Source: JAAYJR01 sp964563975
GTDB taxonomy: Bacteria; Bacteroidota; Bacteroidia; Bacteroidales; Prolixibacteraceae
Direction: 5' to 3'
Assembly: GCA_964563975.1 (NCBI GenBank)
Contig: CAZLZJ010000005.1
Coordinates: 1 to 64,000, forward strand
Length of the DNA: 64,000 nt
Under the pieces are notes generated by a model. The model searched no databases and was not told the origin of the DNA. It saw only the letters and a program-made list of their open reading frames with translations. A program made the position numbers and the translations under genes. Below, piece after piece: positions 18,205 through 29,186 of the stretch (positions are counted from its first letter, which is position 1; the number at the start of each line of letters is the position of its first letter).

Positions 18205-20316
18205 ATGGTTGTCCTGAATCTTAAAAATACCAGAAATATTGGCATTATGGCCCATATCGACGCCGGTAAGACAACGGTTTCCGAACGAATTTTGTTCTAT
18301 ACCGGGCTTACCCACAGATTGGGCGAAGTACATGATGGCGCTGCTACCATGGATTGGATGGAACAGGAACAGGAGAGGGGTATTACCATCTCTTCTGCTG
18401 CAACAACTACATTTTGGAAATATAATGGTATTAATCATAAAATAAACCTGATAGATACACCGGGGCACGTTGATTTTACGGTAGAGGTAGAAAGGTCATT
18501 GAGAGTTCTTGATGGAAGTGTTGCTCTTTTTTGTGCTGTCGGAGGTGTTGAAGCACAGTCTGAAACTGTTTGGCGACAAGCCGTAAAATATGGCGTACCC
18601 AGAATTGCTTTTGTTAATAAAATGGATCGGCAGGGAGCTGATTTTTTTAATGTATATAATGAAATTAAAGAAAAGCTTGCTGCAAACCCGGTGCCTCTCC
18701 AGATTCCCATTGGTTCCGAAGAGGCTTTTGAAGGGATCATTGACCTGGTTGAGATGAAGGCCGTTAGATGGTTAGAGGTTGAAAAACTGGGTGTTACCTA
18801 CAACCTTGAGGATATACCCGAAGGTTTGCTCGAACTTGCAACTGAATGGAGAGGAAAACTGATTGAATCATTGGCAGAGATAGATGATGAACTGTTGAAC
18901 AGCTATTTGGAAGATCCGGAGTCAATTACAAAAGAGAATATATTTTCCGTTATCAGAAAAGGAACAATATCGGGTGCTATTATTCCAATGATGTGCGGGT
19001 CAGCATTTAAGAATAAAGGTGTACAAAAGCTGCTTGACGCAATTTGTGCCTTTCTTCCCAGTCCGCTTGATGTTGGTGACGTCAAAGGTGTAAATCCGGT
19101 AATAAAAAAAGAGGTCAGGCGCTCACCCGATATTTCGGAGCCCATGGCAGCTTTGGCATTTAAGATTGCAACCGATACCTTTGTGGGGCGACTTGCTTAT
19201 TTACGTGTATATTCAGGTAAAATAGAAGCAGGTTCGATGGTACTTAATACGCGGACAGGCAAGAAAGAGAGAGTTTCCAGATTATACCAGATGCATTCCA
19301 ATAAACAGAATCCCAAAGATGTGATTGGAGCCGGAGATATTTGTGCAATTGTAGGATTTAAAGATATTAAAACCGGCGACACTCTTTGTGATGCTTCACA
19401 TCCGATTGTTCTGGAAAGTATGAAATTTCCGGAACCTGTGATTGGAATTGCCGTTGAACCCAAGTCACAAAATGATTTAGATAAACTTTCTAACGGTTTA
19501 TCAAAACTTGCAGAGGAAGATCCTACTTTTCAGGTCTTTGTTGATCCTGATTCGGGGCAGACCGTGATCAAAGGAATGGGTGAGCTGCATTTGGAGATAA
19601 TAGTTGACAGACTGAGAAGGGAATTTCATGTGGAGTGTAACCAGGGGGCACCTCAGGTTTCATATAAAGAAGCAATCAGCCTGCCCGTTGAACACAGGGA
19701 GGTATTTAAGAAACAGACTGGTGGTAAGGGTAAGTTTGCAGACATTATTGTCAGGATCGAGCCTGCCGAAAATGGGGTTGCCGGACTTGAATTTATTGAT
19801 AATGTTAAAGGCGGTAATATACCGCGTGAATTCATTCCGGCAGTGCATAAGGGATTCAAAGATGTTATGTCTAATGGTCCGTTAGCCGGATATCCGGTAG
19901 ATAACCTTAAGGTTACACTGCTTGACGGGTCATACCATGAAGTTGATTCAGACCAGCTCTCATTTGAGATTTGTGCCAAACAGGCATTCAGGCATGCTGC
20001 CGCAAAAGCCGGACCTAAGCTGCTTGAGCCTGTGATGAAACTTGAAATAGTTACTCCCGAAGAGTATATGGGAGATATTATTTCAGATCTTAATCGCAGA
20101 AGAGGAGATGTAACTGATATGCAGGCTAAAGGAAATGCAAAAGTTATTCATGCCCGTGTTCCTTTGGCTGAGCAGTTTGGATATGTGACAGTGTTAAGAA
20201 CGTTATCTTCAGGCAGAGCAACATCTTCGATGGAGTTCAGTCACTATCAGGAGATCCCAAAAACACTTGCCGTCAAAGTATTGGAGAGTGTACAGGGAAG
20301 AGTTGATTTATTATAA
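18205..20316 (+). CDS. fusA: Elongation factor G
   Basis: EF-G (703 residues) is the GTPase that drives translocation on the ribosome. G1 AHIDAGKTT at 16-24, switch [13 protein letters not shown] from 57, G3 DTPGHVDF at 84-91 and G4 NKMD at 138-141 are intact. Domains II to V follow at normal length, with GELHLEI and the C-terminal [15 protein letters not shown]. It sits 51 bases behind rpsG and 23 before rpsJ. No tuf gene follows, which is the usual state in Bacteroidota, where EF-Tu lies in another locus. Confidence 0.99.
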   Translation: MVVLNLKNTRNIGIMAHIDAGKTTVSERILFYTGLTHRLGEVHDGAATMDWMEQEQERGITISSAATTTFWKYNGINHKINLIDTPGHVDFTVEVERSLRVLDGSVALFCAVGGVEAQSETVWRQAVKYGVPRIAFVNKMDRQGADFFNVYNEIKEKLAANPVPLQIPIGSEEAFEGIIDLVEMKAVRWLEVEKLGVTYNLEDIPEGLLELATEWRGKLIESLAEIDDELLNSYLEDPESITKENIFSVIRKGTISGAIIPMMCGSAFKNKGVQKLLDAICAFLPSPLDVGDVKGVNPVIKKEVRRSPDISEPMAALAFKIATDTFVGRLAYLRVYSGKIEAGSMVLNTRTGKKERVSRLYQMHSNKQNPKDVIGAGDICAIVGFKDIKTGDTLCDASHPIVLESMKFPEPVIGIAVEPKSQNDLDKLSNGLSKLAEEDPTFQVFVDPDSGQTVIKGMGELHLEIIVDRLRREFHVECNQGAPQVSYKEAISLPVEHREVFKKQTGGKGKFADIIVRIEPAENGVAGLEFIDNVKGGNIPREFIPAVHKGFKDVMSNGPLAGYPVDNLKVTLLDGSYHEVDSDQLSFEICAKQAFRHAAAKAGPKLLEPVMKLEIVTPEEYMGDIISDLNRRRGDVTDMQAKGNAKVIHARVPLAEQFGYVTVLRTLSSGRATSSMEFSHYQEIPKTLAVKVLESVQGRVDLL

Positions 20317-20339
20317 ATAATTATAACAGAGTTCTTACT

Positions 20340-20645
20340 ATGAACCAAAAGATCAGGATTAAATTAAAATCGTACGATCACAACTTAGTTGACAAGTCAG
20401 CTGAAAAGATCGTTAAAACAGTAAAATCGACGGGAGCAGTTGTAAGCGGGCCTATTCCGCTGCCTACTCATAAAAGAATTTTTACAGTTTTGCGGGCAAC
20501 CTTTGTCAATAAAAAGTCAAGGGAACAGTTTGAACTGTCATCATATAAACGTTTGATCGACATTTACAGCTCAACAGCAAAAACCATTGACGCCTTGATG
20601 AAGCTGGAATTGCCCAGTGGCGTTGAAGTTGAAATTAAAGTATGA
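20340..20645 (+). CDS. rpsJ: 30S ribosomal protein S10 (NusE)
   Basis: S10 (101 residues) is a head protein of the 30S subunit and, as NusE, a transcription antitermination factor. [20 protein letters not shown] at the start, [17 protein letters not shown] in the middle and SGVEVEIKV at the end are typical. It opens the S10 part of the operon, 23 bases behind fusA, with no separate promoter visible. Confidence 0.99.
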   Translation: MNQKIRIKLKSYDHNLVDKSAEKIVKTVKSTGAVVSGPIPLPTHKRIFTVLRATFVNKKSREQFELSSYKRLIDIYSSTAKTIDALMKLELPSGVEVEIKV

Positions 20646-20666
20646 TAATGTTAAAAAAAGTCTAAA

Positions 20667-21296
20667 ATGGCTGGTATTATTGGAAAAAAAATCGGAATGA
20701 CGTCCGTTTTCAGTGTTGAGGGGAAAAGTATCCCATGCACTGTTATCGAAGCCGGTCCTTGTGTTGTTACTCAGGTCAAGACAAAGGATAAGGAGGGCTA
20801 TGATGCACTTCAGCTTGCTTTTGGCGATAAAAAGGAACGGAAAACAACAAAAGCCGAATTTGGGCACTTTAAAAAAGCAGGGGTTTCCCCGAAGCGCAAA
20901 TTGGTTGAGTTTAAGAACACATATCAGGAAGAGTATAAACTGGGAGATGAGATTACTGTTGATATATTCAATGAGATGGATTATGTCGACGTAGATGGTG
21001 TTTCAAAAGGTAAAGGCTTCCAGGGTGTAGTTAAAAGACATGGTTTTCATGGTGTAAATGATCAGACTCATGGACAACATGACAGGCTCAGGTCTCCCGG
21101 TTCTATCGGGGCATCTTCCACGCCAAGTCGTGTATTTAAAGGAATGCGGATGGGCGGCAGGACAGGTAATGAAAGTATTACCATTGAGAACCTGTTGGTT
21201 ATAAAAATTATTCCTGAGAAAAATATTTTAGTGGTGAAAGGTTCAGTGCCTGGCGCCAAAGGTTCATACTTAATTATTAGGAAACAATGGAACTAA
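20667..21296 (+). CDS. rplC: 50S ribosomal protein L3
   Basis: L3 (209 residues) binds 23S rRNA near the peptidyl transferase centre. The start [13 protein letters not shown] and the central loop [10 protein letters not shown] with [20 protein letters not shown] are diagnostic. The glutamine in THGQHDR is the usual methylated site in other bacteria. Its end overlaps the start of rplD by 10 bases, so translation of the two is probably coupled. Confidence 0.99.
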   Translation: MAGIIGKKIGMTSVFSVEGKSIPCTVIEAGPCVVTQVKTKDKEGYDALQLAFGDKKERKTTKAEFGHFKKAGVSPKRKLVEFKNTYQEEYKLGDEITVDIFNEMDYVDVDGVSKGKGFQGVVKRHGFHGVNDQTHGQHDRLRSPGSIGASSTPSRVFKGMRMGGRTGNESITIENLLVIKIIPEKNILVVKGSVPGAKGSYLIIRKQWN

Positions 21297-21916
21297 GTGT
21301 ACTGAATATTGAAGGAAAAGATACCGGCAGAAAAATTGAATTGAATGACCGGATATTTGATGTAAAACCGAATGATCATGCCATCTATCTTGATGTTAAA
21401 CACTACATGGCAAATAGGCGTCAGGGGACTCATAAGACCTTGGAGCGTGCTGAAGTTTCAGGGAGTACAAGAAAGATTAAAAGGCAAAAGGGTACCGGCA
21501 CAGCTCGTGCGGGAAGTATAAAATCTCCTATTTTCAGGGGCGGGGGTATAACATTTGGGCCGAGACCCAGAAATTATGGCTTTAAGTTGAATAAAAAAAT
21601 TAAACAGCTGGCAAGAAAATCTGCTTTAACATATAAGGCTCGTGAAAATAGCATTTTGGTTGTAGAGGATTTTAATTTGGAAGCACCAAAAACAAAGGAA
21701 TTTGTTAATATTAAGAACAATCTGAAAATTGCTGATAAAAAGTCACTTTTCGTTTTACCGGCCGAAAATAATAATATATATTTGTCCTCCAGAAATTTAC
21801 AAGACGTATCGATTGTATCTGCCTCACAAATAAATACTTACCAGATATTAAATGCAAAAACCGTAATATTTTTGGAAAGTGGCATTGCGAAAATTGAAGA
21901 GATGTTTAAAATTTAA
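21287..21916 (+). CDS. rplD: 50S ribosomal protein L4
   Basis: L4 (209 residues) lines the peptide exit tunnel and in enterobacteria represses its own operon; that control is not shown here. The tunnel loop [17 protein letters not shown] to [14 protein letters not shown] and the segment [19 protein letters not shown] are conserved. The ATG lies 10 bases inside rplC. Length is normal for the family. Confidence 0.99.
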   Translation: MELSVLNIEGKDTGRKIELNDRIFDVKPNDHAIYLDVKHYMANRRQGTHKTLERAEVSGSTRKIKRQKGTGTARAGSIKSPIFRGGGITFGPRPRNYGFKLNKKIKQLARKSALTYKARENSILVVEDFNLEAPKTKEFVNIKNNLKIADKKSLFVLPAENNNIYLSSRNLQDVSIVSASQINTYQILNAKTVIFLESGIAKIEEMFKI

Positions 21917-21928
21917 GGTTATCAGAAG

Positions 21929-22219
21929 ATGGATATTTTAATAAAACCATTGGTTACAGAGAAGATGAACGACCTTACTGAGAAGTACAGAAGGTATGGG
22001 TTTATAGTTGACCGTAGAGCAACCAAACCACAGATCAAGAAAGCTGTGGAATCGTTTTATGATGTGAAAGTAGACTCGGTGAATACCATGATATTTGGCG
22101 GAAAAGTCAAGTCAAGGTATACTAAATCGGGTGTGATTTCCGGAAAGACAGTCAGTTACAAAAAAGCAATTGTTACATTGGCAGAAGGAGAAAGTATTGA
22201 TATTTACAGTAATATTTAA
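21929..22219 (+). CDS. rplW: 50S ribosomal protein L23
   Basis: L23 (96 residues) sits at the exit of the peptide tunnel and is the docking site for trigger factor and SRP. LIKPLVTEKMNDLTEKYRRYGFIV begins the protein (two segments of the family pattern), followed by KPQIKKAVESFYDVKVDSVNT. It is 12 bases behind rplD and 6 before rplB. Confidence 0.98.
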   Translation: MDILIKPLVTEKMNDLTEKYRRYGFIVDRRATKPQIKKAVESFYDVKVDSVNTMIFGGKVKSRYTKSGVISGKTVSYKKAIVTLAEGESIDIYSNI

Positions 22220-22225
22220 TAATTT

Positions 22226-23050
22226 ATGGCAGTAAGAAAATTAAAACCAGTAACTCCGGGTCAAAGGCATAAAACAATAGGCACCTTTGATACCATTACT
22301 GCATCGACACCTGAAAAGTCATTGTTGAAGCCCCTGCGGAAAACCGGCGGTAGAAATAACCAGGGCCGCATGACAATGAGGAATAGAGGTGGGGGGCATA
22401 AGCGCAGTTATCGAATTATTGATTTTAAGCGTGATAAAGATGGTGTAAATGCTGTTGTTGATTCGATACAGTATGATCCCAACAGGACTTCACGCATTGC
22501 ACTTCTTAAATATGAAGATGGTGAGAAGAGGTATATAATTGCACCGACAGGGATAAAGGTCGGGCAAATTCTTAGAAGCGGCCCGGGGGTGGAACCGGAG
22601 ATAGGTAATGCATTACCGTTGTCTGATATTCCATTGGGAACTCTTGTTCATAATATTGAACTTAAACCCGGGCAGGGTGGAATTATTGCAAGAAGTGCCG
22701 GTTCTCATGCGCAGCTAACTTCACGTGAAGGGAAGTATGCAATATTGAAGTTTCCGTCAGGTGAATCAAGAATGGTGCTGACCAGTTGCAGGGCTACAGT
22801 GGGTATGGCAAGTAACCCTGAGCATTTTACAGAGAAATCCGGCAAAGCCGGGCGTTCTCGCTGGCTCGGTAGAAGGCCGCGTGTACGCGGTGTAGCTATG
22901 AACCCGGTTGATCACCCGATGGGCGGTGGTGAAGGACGGGCTTCGGGAGGGCATCCGAGATCACGAAAGGGGATACTTGCAAAAGGTTATAAAACCCGTT
23001 CGAAAAAAAATATTTCTAACAGATATATTATAGAACCAAGGAAAAAATAG
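22226..23050 (+). CDS. rplB: 50S ribosomal protein L2
   Basis: L2 (274 residues) joins the subunits and supports peptidyl transfer. [20 protein letters not shown] near the start and [17 protein letters not shown] near the end are the family signatures; the conserved His of the second motif (E. coli His229) is present. It ends with the usual basic tail. It lies in standard order between rplW and rpsS. Confidence 0.99.
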   Translation: MAVRKLKPVTPGQRHKTIGTFDTITASTPEKSLLKPLRKTGGRNNQGRMTMRNRGGGHKRSYRIIDFKRDKDGVNAVVDSIQYDPNRTSRIALLKYEDGEKRYIIAPTGIKVGQILRSGPGVEPEIGNALPLSDIPLGTLVHNIELKPGQGGIIARSAGSHAQLTSREGKYAILKFPSGESRMVLTSCRATVGMASNPEHFTEKSGKAGRSRWLGRRPRVRGVAMNPVDHPMGGGEGRASGGHPRSRKGILAKGYKTRSKKNISNRYIIEPRKK

Positions 23051-23065
23051 ATTAAGTAGAAAATT

Positions 23066-23332
23066 ATGAGTCGTTCACTAAAAAAAGGTCCGTTTATTAA
23101 TTATAAGCTTGAGAGAAAGATCCTTGAAATGAATGATAAAGGAAAGAAATCTGTGGTCAAGACCTGGGCCAGGGCTTCTGTAATATCTCCGGATTTTGTA
23201 GGGCATACTATTGCCGTGCATAACGGAAATAAGTTTATTCCGGTATATATTACCGAGAATATGGTTGGACATAAGTTGGGTGAGTTTGCGCCTACGAGAA
23301 CTTTTAGAAGTCATGCCGGGCGCAAAAAATAA
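23066..23332 (+). CDS. rpsS: 30S ribosomal protein S19
   Basis: S19 (88 residues) binds 16S rRNA in the 30S head with S13. The start [14 protein letters not shown] and the signature [19 protein letters not shown] are conserved, with the basic end SHAGRKK. It follows rplB by 15 bases and precedes rplV by 37. Confidence 0.99.
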   Translation: MSRSLKKGPFINYKLERKILEMNDKGKKSVVKTWARASVISPDFVGHTIAVHNGNKFIPVYITENMVGHKLGEFAPTRTFRSHAGRKK

Positions 23333-23369
23333 TAAGGCAGGTTAAATTGAAAATTATAAAGAATATATA

Positions 23370-23789
23370 ATGGGTGCCAGAAAACGAATAGCAGCTGAAA
23401 AACGAAAAGAAGCAAAAAAGAAACAATATTATGCTTTATTACGCAACTGCCCGACATCTCCCAGAAAGATGAGGCTTGTAGTCGATTCTATCCGCGGCAT
23501 GGAGGTGAATAAGGCACTGGATGTTTTGAGATATTTACCGCAGGAAGCATCCGGCAGAGTTGAAAAGCTCCTTTTATCGGCTATTGCCAACTGGCAAGCT
23601 AAAAATGAAGGAGAACGTTTAGATGAAAATAAATTATATGTGAAAAGTATTACGGTTGATTCAGGACGGATATTGAAAAGGTTGCGTCCGGCTCCCCAGG
23701 GACGTGCGCACCGGATCAGGAAACGTTCAAATCACGTAACAATTTACGTAGATAAAAAAGAAAGTGATGTTGAAGAAAATCTTAATTAA
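23370..23789 (+). CDS. rplV: 50S ribosomal protein L22
   Basis: L22 (139 residues) reaches into the exit tunnel with its beta-hairpin. [20 protein letters not shown] opens the core, and [21 protein letters not shown] is the hairpin and family signature. The first 25 residues are a lysine-rich extension ([16 protein letters not shown]) and the last ten are acidic; both are longer than in E. coli, giving 139 against 110 residues. Such extensions are common in Bacteroidota. Confidence 0.98.
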   Translation: MGARKRIAAEKRKEAKKKQYYALLRNCPTSPRKMRLVVDSIRGMEVNKALDVLRYLPQEASGRVEKLLLSAIANWQAKNEGERLDENKLYVKSITVDSGRILKRLRPAPQGRAHRIRKRSNHVTIYVDKKESDVEENLN

Positions 23790-23795
23790 TAGTAC

Positions 23796-24509
23796 ATGGG
23801 ACAAAAAGTAAATCCAATTTCAAATCGTTTGGGTTTTATAAACGGTTGGGACTCGAATTGGTTCGGGGGTGACGATTATGGTGAAAAATTGATTGAAGAC
23901 CAGAAAATACGGGACTATTTAAATGCCCGCCTGGCTAAAGCCAGTATTTCAAAAATTGTTATTGAGCGCACTTTAAAGCTTATCACCATAACAGTGCATA
24001 CTTCGCGCCCCGGTATTATTATAGGTAAAGGCGGACAGGAAGTTGACAAGTTAAAGGAAGAGCTGAAGAAAATTACTAACAAAGAGGTTCAGATCAACAT
24101 TTTTGAAATTAAACGCCCTGAGCTTGATGCTAAAATTGTTGCCAACAATGTGGCAAGGCAGATAGAAGGCAAGATAGCTTACAGAAGGGCAGTAAAGATG
24201 GCTATTGCATCGACCATGAGAATGGGAGCCGAAGGTATTAAAATATTAGTTTCAGGACGATTGAATGGTGCTGAAATGGCACGTTCGGAAATGTATAAGG
24301 ATGGTCGAACTCCTTTGCATACATTGCGTGCTGATATTGACTATGCTCTTGCTGAGGCATTGACCAAGACCGGACTTATTGGTGTAAAGGTCTGGATTTG
24401 TAAAGGTATGGTTTATGGAAAACGCGACCTTTCACCAAATATTGGTCAGAAACAGGCCAGGGCAGGGAAAGGGTCAGGCGCAGGTGCCAGAGCCAGAAGA
24501 AGAAAATAG
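23796..24509 (+). CDS. rpsC: 30S ribosomal protein S3
   Basis: S3 (237 residues) lies at the mRNA entry site and has helicase-assisting activity. [20 protein letters not shown] opens it. The KH domain carries [16 protein letters not shown] at about 70-85, and [12 protein letters not shown] is the C-domain signature. It ends in a basic tail [10 protein letters not shown]. It is 6 bases behind rplV. Confidence 0.99.
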   Translation: MGQKVNPISNRLGFINGWDSNWFGGDDYGEKLIEDQKIRDYLNARLAKASISKIVIERTLKLITITVHTSRPGIIIGKGGQEVDKLKEELKKITNKEVQINIFEIKRPELDAKIVANNVARQIEGKIAYRRAVKMAIASTMRMGAEGIKILVSGRLNGAEMARSEMYKDGRTPLHTLRADIDYALAEALTKTGLIGVKVWICKGMVYGKRDLSPNIGQKQARAGKGSGAGARARRRK

Positions 24510-24535
24510 GGGTTTAACGCTTACAAATTTAAATA

Positions 24536-24958
24536 ATGTTACAACCAAAAAAAGTTAAATTCAGAAGAGTGCAAAAGGGCCGGATGAAAGGCAATGCACA
24601 AAGGGGAAATCAGCTTGCCTTTGGCTCATATGGTATTAAATCGCTGGAGGAGGCGTGGATAACCGGACGTCAGATAGAGGCAGCCAGGGTTGCAGTAACC
24701 CGTTATATGCAGAGGCAGGGGCAGATATGGATAAGAATTTTTCCGGATAAACCTATCTCCAAGAAACCCGCAGAAGTGCGGATGGGTAAAGGTAAAGGAG
24801 CTCCTGAGGCATTTGTTGCACCCATAACTCCCGGCAGAATTATTATTGAAGCTGATGGTGTACCTTACAAGGTGGCTAAAGAAGCTTTGCGTCTGGCAGC
24901 ACAAAAATTGCCGGTTACCACAAAGTTTATTGTAAGAAGGGATTTTGTTGAAGAGTAA
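24536..24958 (+). CDS. rplP: 50S ribosomal protein L16
   Basis: L16 (140 residues) organises the A-site region of the 50S subunit. [16 protein letters not shown] opens it, and [20 protein letters not shown] and [15 protein letters not shown] are the family signatures. The order rpsC-rplP-rpmC-rpsQ is standard. Length is normal. Confidence 0.99.
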   Translation: MLQPKKVKFRRVQKGRMKGNAQRGNQLAFGSYGIKSLEEAWITGRQIEAARVAVTRYMQRQGQIWIRIFPDKPISKKPAEVRMGKGKGAPEAFVAPITPGRIIIEADGVPYKVAKEALRLAAQKLPVTTKFIVRRDFVEE

Positions 24959-24970
24959 AATTGAATTATT

Positions 24971-25174
24971 ATGAAGATATCAGAAATTCAGGAGATGACC
25001 ACAAAGGAGATTGCTGAAAAAATTGAAACTGAAAAAGAAACATTGATTCGCCTGAGAATGAATCATGCAGTGTCACCTTTGGATAATCCCATGAAGATTA
25101 AAGAGGCTAAAAAAAATATTGCACGCCTGAAAACGGTATACCGCCAAAGGGAACTAAGTGAAACCCAGAATTAA
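24971..25174 (+). CDS. rpmC: 50S ribosomal protein L29
   Basis: L29 (67 residues) is a two-helix protein beside the tunnel exit next to L23. [20 protein letters not shown] is the first helix, and [20 protein letters not shown] holds the conserved KxxRRxIAR-like motif. It lies between rplP and rpsQ; an upstream GTG of rpsQ would overlap its end but the ATG of rpsQ does not. Confidence 0.97.
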   Translation: MKISEIQEMTTKEIAEKIETEKETLIRLRMNHAVSPLDNPMKIKEAKKNIARLKTVYRQRELSETQN

Positions 25175-25181
25175 TTCAGTG

Positions 25182-25448
25182 ATGGAAGAGAAAAAAGTAA
25201 GGAATCTCAGAAAAGAAAGAATAGGTATTGTAGTAAGCAACAAAATGGATAAGACAATAGTTGTTGCTGTGAAGCGTAAAGTTAAACATCCTATTTACGG
25301 TAAGTTCATAAATAGAACTTCGAAGTTTTATGCTCACGATGAGAAACAGGATTCTAACATTGGCGACCTGGTGCGTATTATGGAAACCAGGCCATTGAGC
25401 AAGACTAAACGTTGGAGGCTTATTGGTATAATTGAAAGAGCTAAATAG
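25182..25448 (+). CDS. rpsQ: 30S ribosomal protein S17
   Basis: S17 (88 residues from this start) is an OB-fold primary binder of 16S r[23 protein letters not shown] and [19 protein letters not shown] are the family motifs. The ATG at 25182 is chosen; a GTG at 25158 in the same frame would add eight residues (MKPRINSV) not typical of S17 and overlap rpmC by 17 bases. It ends 2 bases before rplN. Confidence 0.98.
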   Translation: MEEKKVRNLRKERIGIVVSNKMDKTIVVAVKRKVKHPIYGKFINRTSKFYAHDEKQDSNIGDLVRIMETRPLSKTKRWRLIGIIERAK

Positions 25449-25450
25449 TT

Positions 25451-25816
25451 ATGATACAACAAGAAACCAGATGTATGGTCGCTGATAACAGCGGTGCTAA
25501 AGAGGTTCTCTGTATACGTGTTCTTGGAGGAACCAGAAAAAGGTATGCAACTATCGGAGATACAATTGTAGTTACCGTGAAGAGTGCAATTCCGGGAAGT
25601 GAAGTAAAAAAAGGCACTATTTCGAAAGCTATTGTTGTTCGTACAAAGAAAGAGATCCGCCGTACCGACGGATCATATATTCGTTTTGACGACAATGCTG
25701 TTGTGCTGCTGAATAACATGGGTGAAATAAGAGGAACCCGTATTTTCGGACCTGTCTCCCGTGAGTTGAGGGAAAAAAATATGAAAATTATTTCCCTTGC
25801 ACCTGAAGTACTGTAA
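25451..25816 (+). CDS. rplN: 50S ribosomal protein L14
   Basis: L14 (121 residues) forms an intersubunit bridge and is the docking site of the silencing factor Rsf[20 protein letters not shown] and the signature region [17 protein letters not shown] with [10 protein letters not shown] are intact, and FGPVSRELR lies near the end. It opens the spc part of the operon. Confidence 0.99.
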   Translation: MIQQETRCMVADNSGAKEVLCIRVLGGTRKRYATIGDTIVVTVKSAIPGSEVKKGTISKAIVVRTKKEIRRTDGSYIRFDDNAVVLLNNMGEIRGTRIFGPVSRELREKNMKIISLAPEVL

Positions 25817-25837
25817 ATTTTAATAAAAATTTTTAAA

Positions 25838-26161
25838 ATGCAGAAAAAACTACATATTAAGAAAGGTGACACTGTTGTTGTAATTACCGGGAATGACAAA
25901 GGTCATAAAGGGAGGGTACTTGAAGTAATAAGAAAGACCGACAGAGCAATAGTGGAGGGTGTAAACCTGATTAAAAAACATACTAAGCCGGATGCAAAAA
26001 ATCCGCAGGGAGGCATTATTGAAAAGGAGGCACCTGTGCATATTTCCAATCTTATGGTGGTTGATCCTAAAACCGGTGAGCCAACAAGAGTGGGAAGAAG
26101 ATTGAATGAAAAAGGTAAGTTAGTTCGTTATTCCAAAAAATCGGGAGAAGAGATTAAATGA
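25838..26161 (+). CDS. rplX: 50S ribosomal protein L24
   Basis: L24 (107 residues) is an assembly starter of the 50S subunit. The KOW motif is [20 protein letters not shown] at residues 8-27, followed by [12 protein letters not shown]. It ends GEEIK. After it comes a 90-base gap before rplE, the largest in the S10/spc stretch, containing a weak CCCG/CGGG hairpin at 26174-26188. Confidence 0.98.
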   Translation: MQKKLHIKKGDTVVVITGNDKGHKGRVLEVIRKTDRAIVEGVNLIKKHTKPDAKNPQGGIIEKEAPVHISNLMVVDPKTGEPTRVGRRLNEKGKLVRYSKKSGEEIK

Positions 26162-26251
26162 TTAAACGAGCATCCCGATTAAAGCGGGTTATAAGAGAAT
26201 TATTAAAACAGATGTGAATCAGATACCTTTAAAAACAGTTAATTTAATCAT

Positions 26252-26809
26252 ATGAAATATATACCAACTCTTAAAAAGAAATATCGGGAACAGGTGATCG
26301 AAGAGCTGAAAAAAGAGTTTAACTATACTTCGGTAATGCAGGTTCCCAGGTTGGAAAAGATTGTTCTTAATCAGGGAGTGGGAGCAGCCATAGCAGATAA
26401 AAAGATTATAGAGGTTGCTACTCAGGAGATGACTTTGATTGCAGGGCAAAAAGCTGTTCAGACAGTTTCAAAAAAAGATATTTCCAATTTTAAATTGAGA
26501 AAAAAGATGCCCATTGGAGTACGTGTTACTTTAAGACGCAACAGAATGTATGAGTTTCTTGATCGTCTGATATCGGCAACATTACCCAGGATAAGGGATT
26601 TTCGCGGAATTGAAAGCAAAATGGACGGACAGGGTAATTATACCCTTGGCGTGCCGGAGCAGATCGTTTTTCCCGAAATTGTTATGGATAAAGTAAATAA
26701 AATCAACGGTATGAACATTACCTTCGTTACTTCTGCAAAAACTGATGAAGAAGGTTTTGCTTTGCTTAAAGCATTGGGATTGCCTTTTAAAAATGTAAAA
26801 AAGAATTAG
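26252..26809 (+). CDS. rplE: 50S ribosomal protein L5
   Basis: L5 (185 residues) binds 5S rRNA and contacts the P-site t[19 protein letters not shown] opens the core, [11 protein letters not shown] and RIRDFRGI are typical, and the C-terminal [16 protein letters not shown] is the family ending. It is separated from rpsN by 3 bases. Confidence 0.99.
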   Translation: MKYIPTLKKKYREQVIEELKKEFNYTSVMQVPRLEKIVLNQGVGAAIADKKIIEVATQEMTLIAGQKAVQTVSKKDISNFKLRKKMPIGVRVTLRRNRMYEFLDRLISATLPRIRDFRGIESKMDGQGNYTLGVPEQIVFPEIVMDKVNKINGMNITFVTSAKTDEEGFALLKALGLPFKNVKKN

Positions 26810-26812
26810 TGT

Positions 26813-27082
26813 ATGGCAAAGGAGTCAATAAAAGCCCGGGAGATAAAAAGGGCAAAGCTGGTTGAAAAATATGCTGAGAAGCGTGCCAGGCTGAAAGCTG
26901 AAGGAGATTGGATCGGATTGCAGAAATTACCGAGAAACTCTTCACGCGTGCGGCTGCATAACCGTTGCAAGCTTACCGGAAGGCCCAAAGGTTATATGAG
27001 GCAGTTCGGAATAAGCAGAATTAATTTCAGGGAGCTGGCCTCAACAGGAAAAATTCCCGGAGTTAAAAAAGCCAGTTGGTAA
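26813..27082 (+). CDS. rpsN: 30S ribosomal protein S14 (zinc-free type)
   Basis: S14 (89 residues) sits in the 30S head. [20 protein letters not shown] and [17 protein letters not shown] are the signatures. It has the 89-residue length and lacks the CxxC...CxxC zinc site of the short form; only one Cys is seen in the core. Together with the one-Cys L36 at 31222 it shows a ribosome that spares zinc. Confidence 0.98.
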   Translation: MAKESIKAREIKRAKLVEKYAEKRARLKAEGDWIGLQKLPRNSSRVRLHNRCKLTGRPKGYMRQFGISRINFRELASTGKIPGVKKASW

Positions 27083-27100
27083 TTTGTAAATGTTATTAAA

Positions 27101-27508
27101 ATGAGTAAAATATCAGATCCAATAGCAGATTGTCTGACCAGGATAAGAAATGCAAATCTTGCTAATAAAAAAGTTGTGGATATCCCTGCTTCAAACCTTA
27201 AAAAGGAAATTGTAAAGATATTGAAGGAAAAAGGTTATATTTTGAATTATAAATTTGAGGATGAGGTCGGATATCAGGGAAATATAAAGATAGCATTGAA
27301 ATACCATCCGGAAACTAAAATCCCGGCTATTACCGGTTTAAAAAGAATCAGTAAACCCGGGCTTAGAAAGTATTGCGACAATACTAATATACCACGTGTG
27401 TTAAACGGATTAGGAATTGCTGTGATTTCAACATCAGAAGGCGTAATTACCGATAAAGAGGCACGTGAAAAAAATATAGGTGGTGAAGTATTATGTTACG
27501 TCTATTAA
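27101..27508 (+). CDS. rpsH: 30S ribosomal protein S8
   Basis: S8 (135 residues) is a central assembly protein of the 30S platform and the spc operon repressor in enterobacteria. [20 protein letters not shown] opens it and [20 protein letters not shown] closes it, both family signatures. No S8-binding-like structure was recognised in the mRNA upstream of rplE here. Confidence 0.99.
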   Translation: MSKISDPIADCLTRIRNANLANKKVVDIPASNLKKEIVKILKEKGYILNYKFEDEVGYQGNIKIALKYHPETKIPAITGLKRISKPGLRKYCDNTNIPRVLNGLGIAVISTSEGVITDKEAREKNIGGEVLCYVY

Positions 27509-27523
27509 AAGGAGAAAAAGGTT

Positions 27524-28081
27524 ATGTCAAGAATAGGTAAATTACCAATTGAAATACCGGAGGGAGTTGAAGTTAAAGTTAACGGAGATAATCAGATTAT
27601 CGTAAAAGGTCCTTTAGGCGAGCTAAAGCAGCAGGTTGATTCTGATATCGAAGTTGTGATTGAAGACAATCAGATAAAGTTTAACCGTTCAGAGGAGTCA
27701 AAACGTCATAAATCAATGCACGGGCTTTATCGTTCATTGGTAAATAACATGGTAACCGGTGTTGTGAAAGAATATGAATTGCAACTTGAATTGGTCGGAG
27801 TCGGTTATCGTGCCGAAATGTTTAGTGAAGATGTCCTTGACCTTAGTTTGGGATATTCTCACCATATTTATCTCCAGGTTCCGCCTGAGGTGAAGGTTGA
27901 AACTAAATCAGACAGGCGCAGTAATCCTATTATTACTCTGAGAAGTATCGATAAGCAGCTGGTTGGGCAGGTTGCGGCCAAGATCAGGTCGTTCAGAAAA
28001 CCTGAGCCATATAAAGGGAAGGGAATTAAATTTGTTGGTGAAGAATTACGGCGTAAAGCTGGTAAAGCCGCATCTAAATAA
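27524..28081 (+). CDS. rplF: 50S ribosomal protein L6
   Basis: L6 (185 residues) supports the factor-binding centre. It has two similar domains: SRIGKLPIEIPEGVEV starts the first and YELQLELVGVGYRAEM the second. PEPYKGKGIKFVGEELRRK near the end is the family signature. It is 15 bases behind rpsH. Confidence 0.99.
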   Translation: MSRIGKLPIEIPEGVEVKVNGDNQIIVKGPLGELKQQVDSDIEVVIEDNQIKFNRSEESKRHKSMHGLYRSLVNNMVTGVVKEYELQLELVGVGYRAEMFSEDVLDLSLGYSHHIYLQVPPEVKVETKSDRRSNPIITLRSIDKQLVGQVAAKIRSFRKPEPYKGKGIKFVGEELRRKAGKAASK

Positions 28082-28100
28082 TTATTGAAAAGTTATTATT

Positions 28101-28457
28101 ATGGGATTAACAAAATTAAAAAGGCGAAAAAGAATAAAAAGCCGTGTCAGAAAAATAGTGGTCGGCACAGCTGAGCGTCCCCGCCTGAGTGTATTTAGAA
28201 GTAATAAAGAGATATATACACAGATAATTAATGATTCTACAGGGCAGACCTTGGTTGCTGCCGGATCGGTTGAAAAAGATATTGCATCTCAGAATTTAAA
28301 TAAAAGTAGGAAAGCTGCCCTTGTGGGTGACCTGATAGCCCGAAAGGCCCTTGATGCCGGTATCGATAAGGTTGTATTCGACAGGAATGGTTACCTATAC
28401 CATGGGAGAGTGAAAGAATTGGCTGAAGCGGCTCGTAAAGCGGGTCTTAAATTTTAG
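28101..28457 (+). CDS. rplR: 50S ribosomal protein L18
   Basis: L18 (118 residues) binds 5S rRNA with L5. The basic start [14 protein letters not shown], the core [20 protein letters not shown] and the end [19 protein letters not shown] are typical. It lies 6 bases before rpsE. Confidence 0.99.
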   Translation: MGLTKLKRRKRIKSRVRKIVVGTAERPRLSVFRSNKEIYTQIINDSTGQTLVAAGSVEKDIASQNLNKSRKAALVGDLIARKALDAGIDKVVFDRNGYLYHGRVKELAEAARKAGLKF

Positions 28458-28463
28458 ATTATT

Positions 28464-28979
28464 ATGAGAACAGTAAGCAAAAAAGTTAAAACAAGCGACC
28501 TCGAATTAAAAGACAGATTAGTAGCTATAAATCGTGTAACCAAAGTTACTAAGGGCGGACGCACTTTCAGCTTTTCCGCAATCGTTATTGTTGGTAATGA
28601 AGATGGTATTGTTGGCTGGGGACTTGGTAAGGCAAGTGAGGTCACCACTGCTATTGCAAAAGGTGTTGATGCAGCTAAGAAGAATCTGGTCAGGATTCCG
28701 GTTATCAAAGGAACTATCCCTCATGAGCAGTCGGCAAAATATGGCGGAGCACATGTATTACTGAAACCTGCCTCTTCAGGTACCGGATTGGTAGCGGGAG
28801 GTGCCATGCGTGCTGTATTGGAAAGTGCGGGTGTGACTGATATCCTTGCAAAATCAAAAGGCTCTTCTAATCCTCATAACCTGGTAAAAGCTACTATGGA
28901 GGCTCTGCTTAAGCTGAGAGATGCATATATGGTTGCAGAACAGAGAGGAGTTACATTGGAAAAAGTATTTAATGGATAA
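28464..28979 (+). CDS. rpsE: 30S ribosomal protein S5
   Basis: S5 (171 residues) lies at the mRNA entry and helps decoding accuracy. [19 protein letters not shown] and [20 protein letters not shown] form the N-terminal domain including the spectinomycin loop, and [15 protein letters not shown] is a C-domain signature. It ends 4 bases before rpmD. Confidence 0.99.
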   Translation: MRTVSKKVKTSDLELKDRLVAINRVTKVTKGGRTFSFSAIVIVGNEDGIVGWGLGKASEVTTAIAKGVDAAKKNLVRIPVIKGTIPHEQSAKYGGAHVLLKPASSGTGLVAGGAMRAVLESAGVTDILAKSKGSSNPHNLVKATMEALLKLRDAYMVAEQRGVTLEKVFNG

Positions 28980-28983
28980 TGCA

Positions 28984-29163
28984 ATGGCTAAATTGAGAAT
29001 TACACAGATAAAAAGCAGTATAGGTTCTGACAAAAGACAGAAAGCTACTTTAGAGGCCTTGGGATTGAAAAAGATGTTTCATACAGTTGAGCATGAAAAT
29101 AGACCAAATATCTTAGGGATGATTAATAAGGTCAGACATTTAGTAAAAATAGAAGAGATATAA
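28984..29163 (+). CDS. rpmD: 50S ribosomal protein L30
   Basis: L30 (59 residues) is a small protein of the 50S surface. [19 protein letters not shown] and [10 protein letters not shown] are the family motifs. The ATG at 28984 (MAKLRITQ) is the start; a longer frame reading back to 28921 would overlap rpsE and add residues unlike L30. Length is normal. Confidence 0.97.
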   Translation: MAKLRITQIKSSIGSDKRQKATLEALGLKKMFHTVEHENRPNILGMINKVRHLVKIEEI

Positions 29164-29186
29164 AAATATTTCAAATAATTGCAAAT

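Noticed and set aside
18016..18468. 150-residue frame on the - strand across rpsG and fusA
   Set aside because: It lies wholly opposite two certain ribosomal-operon genes and has a Cys/His/Phe-rich composition typical of an antisense shadow.
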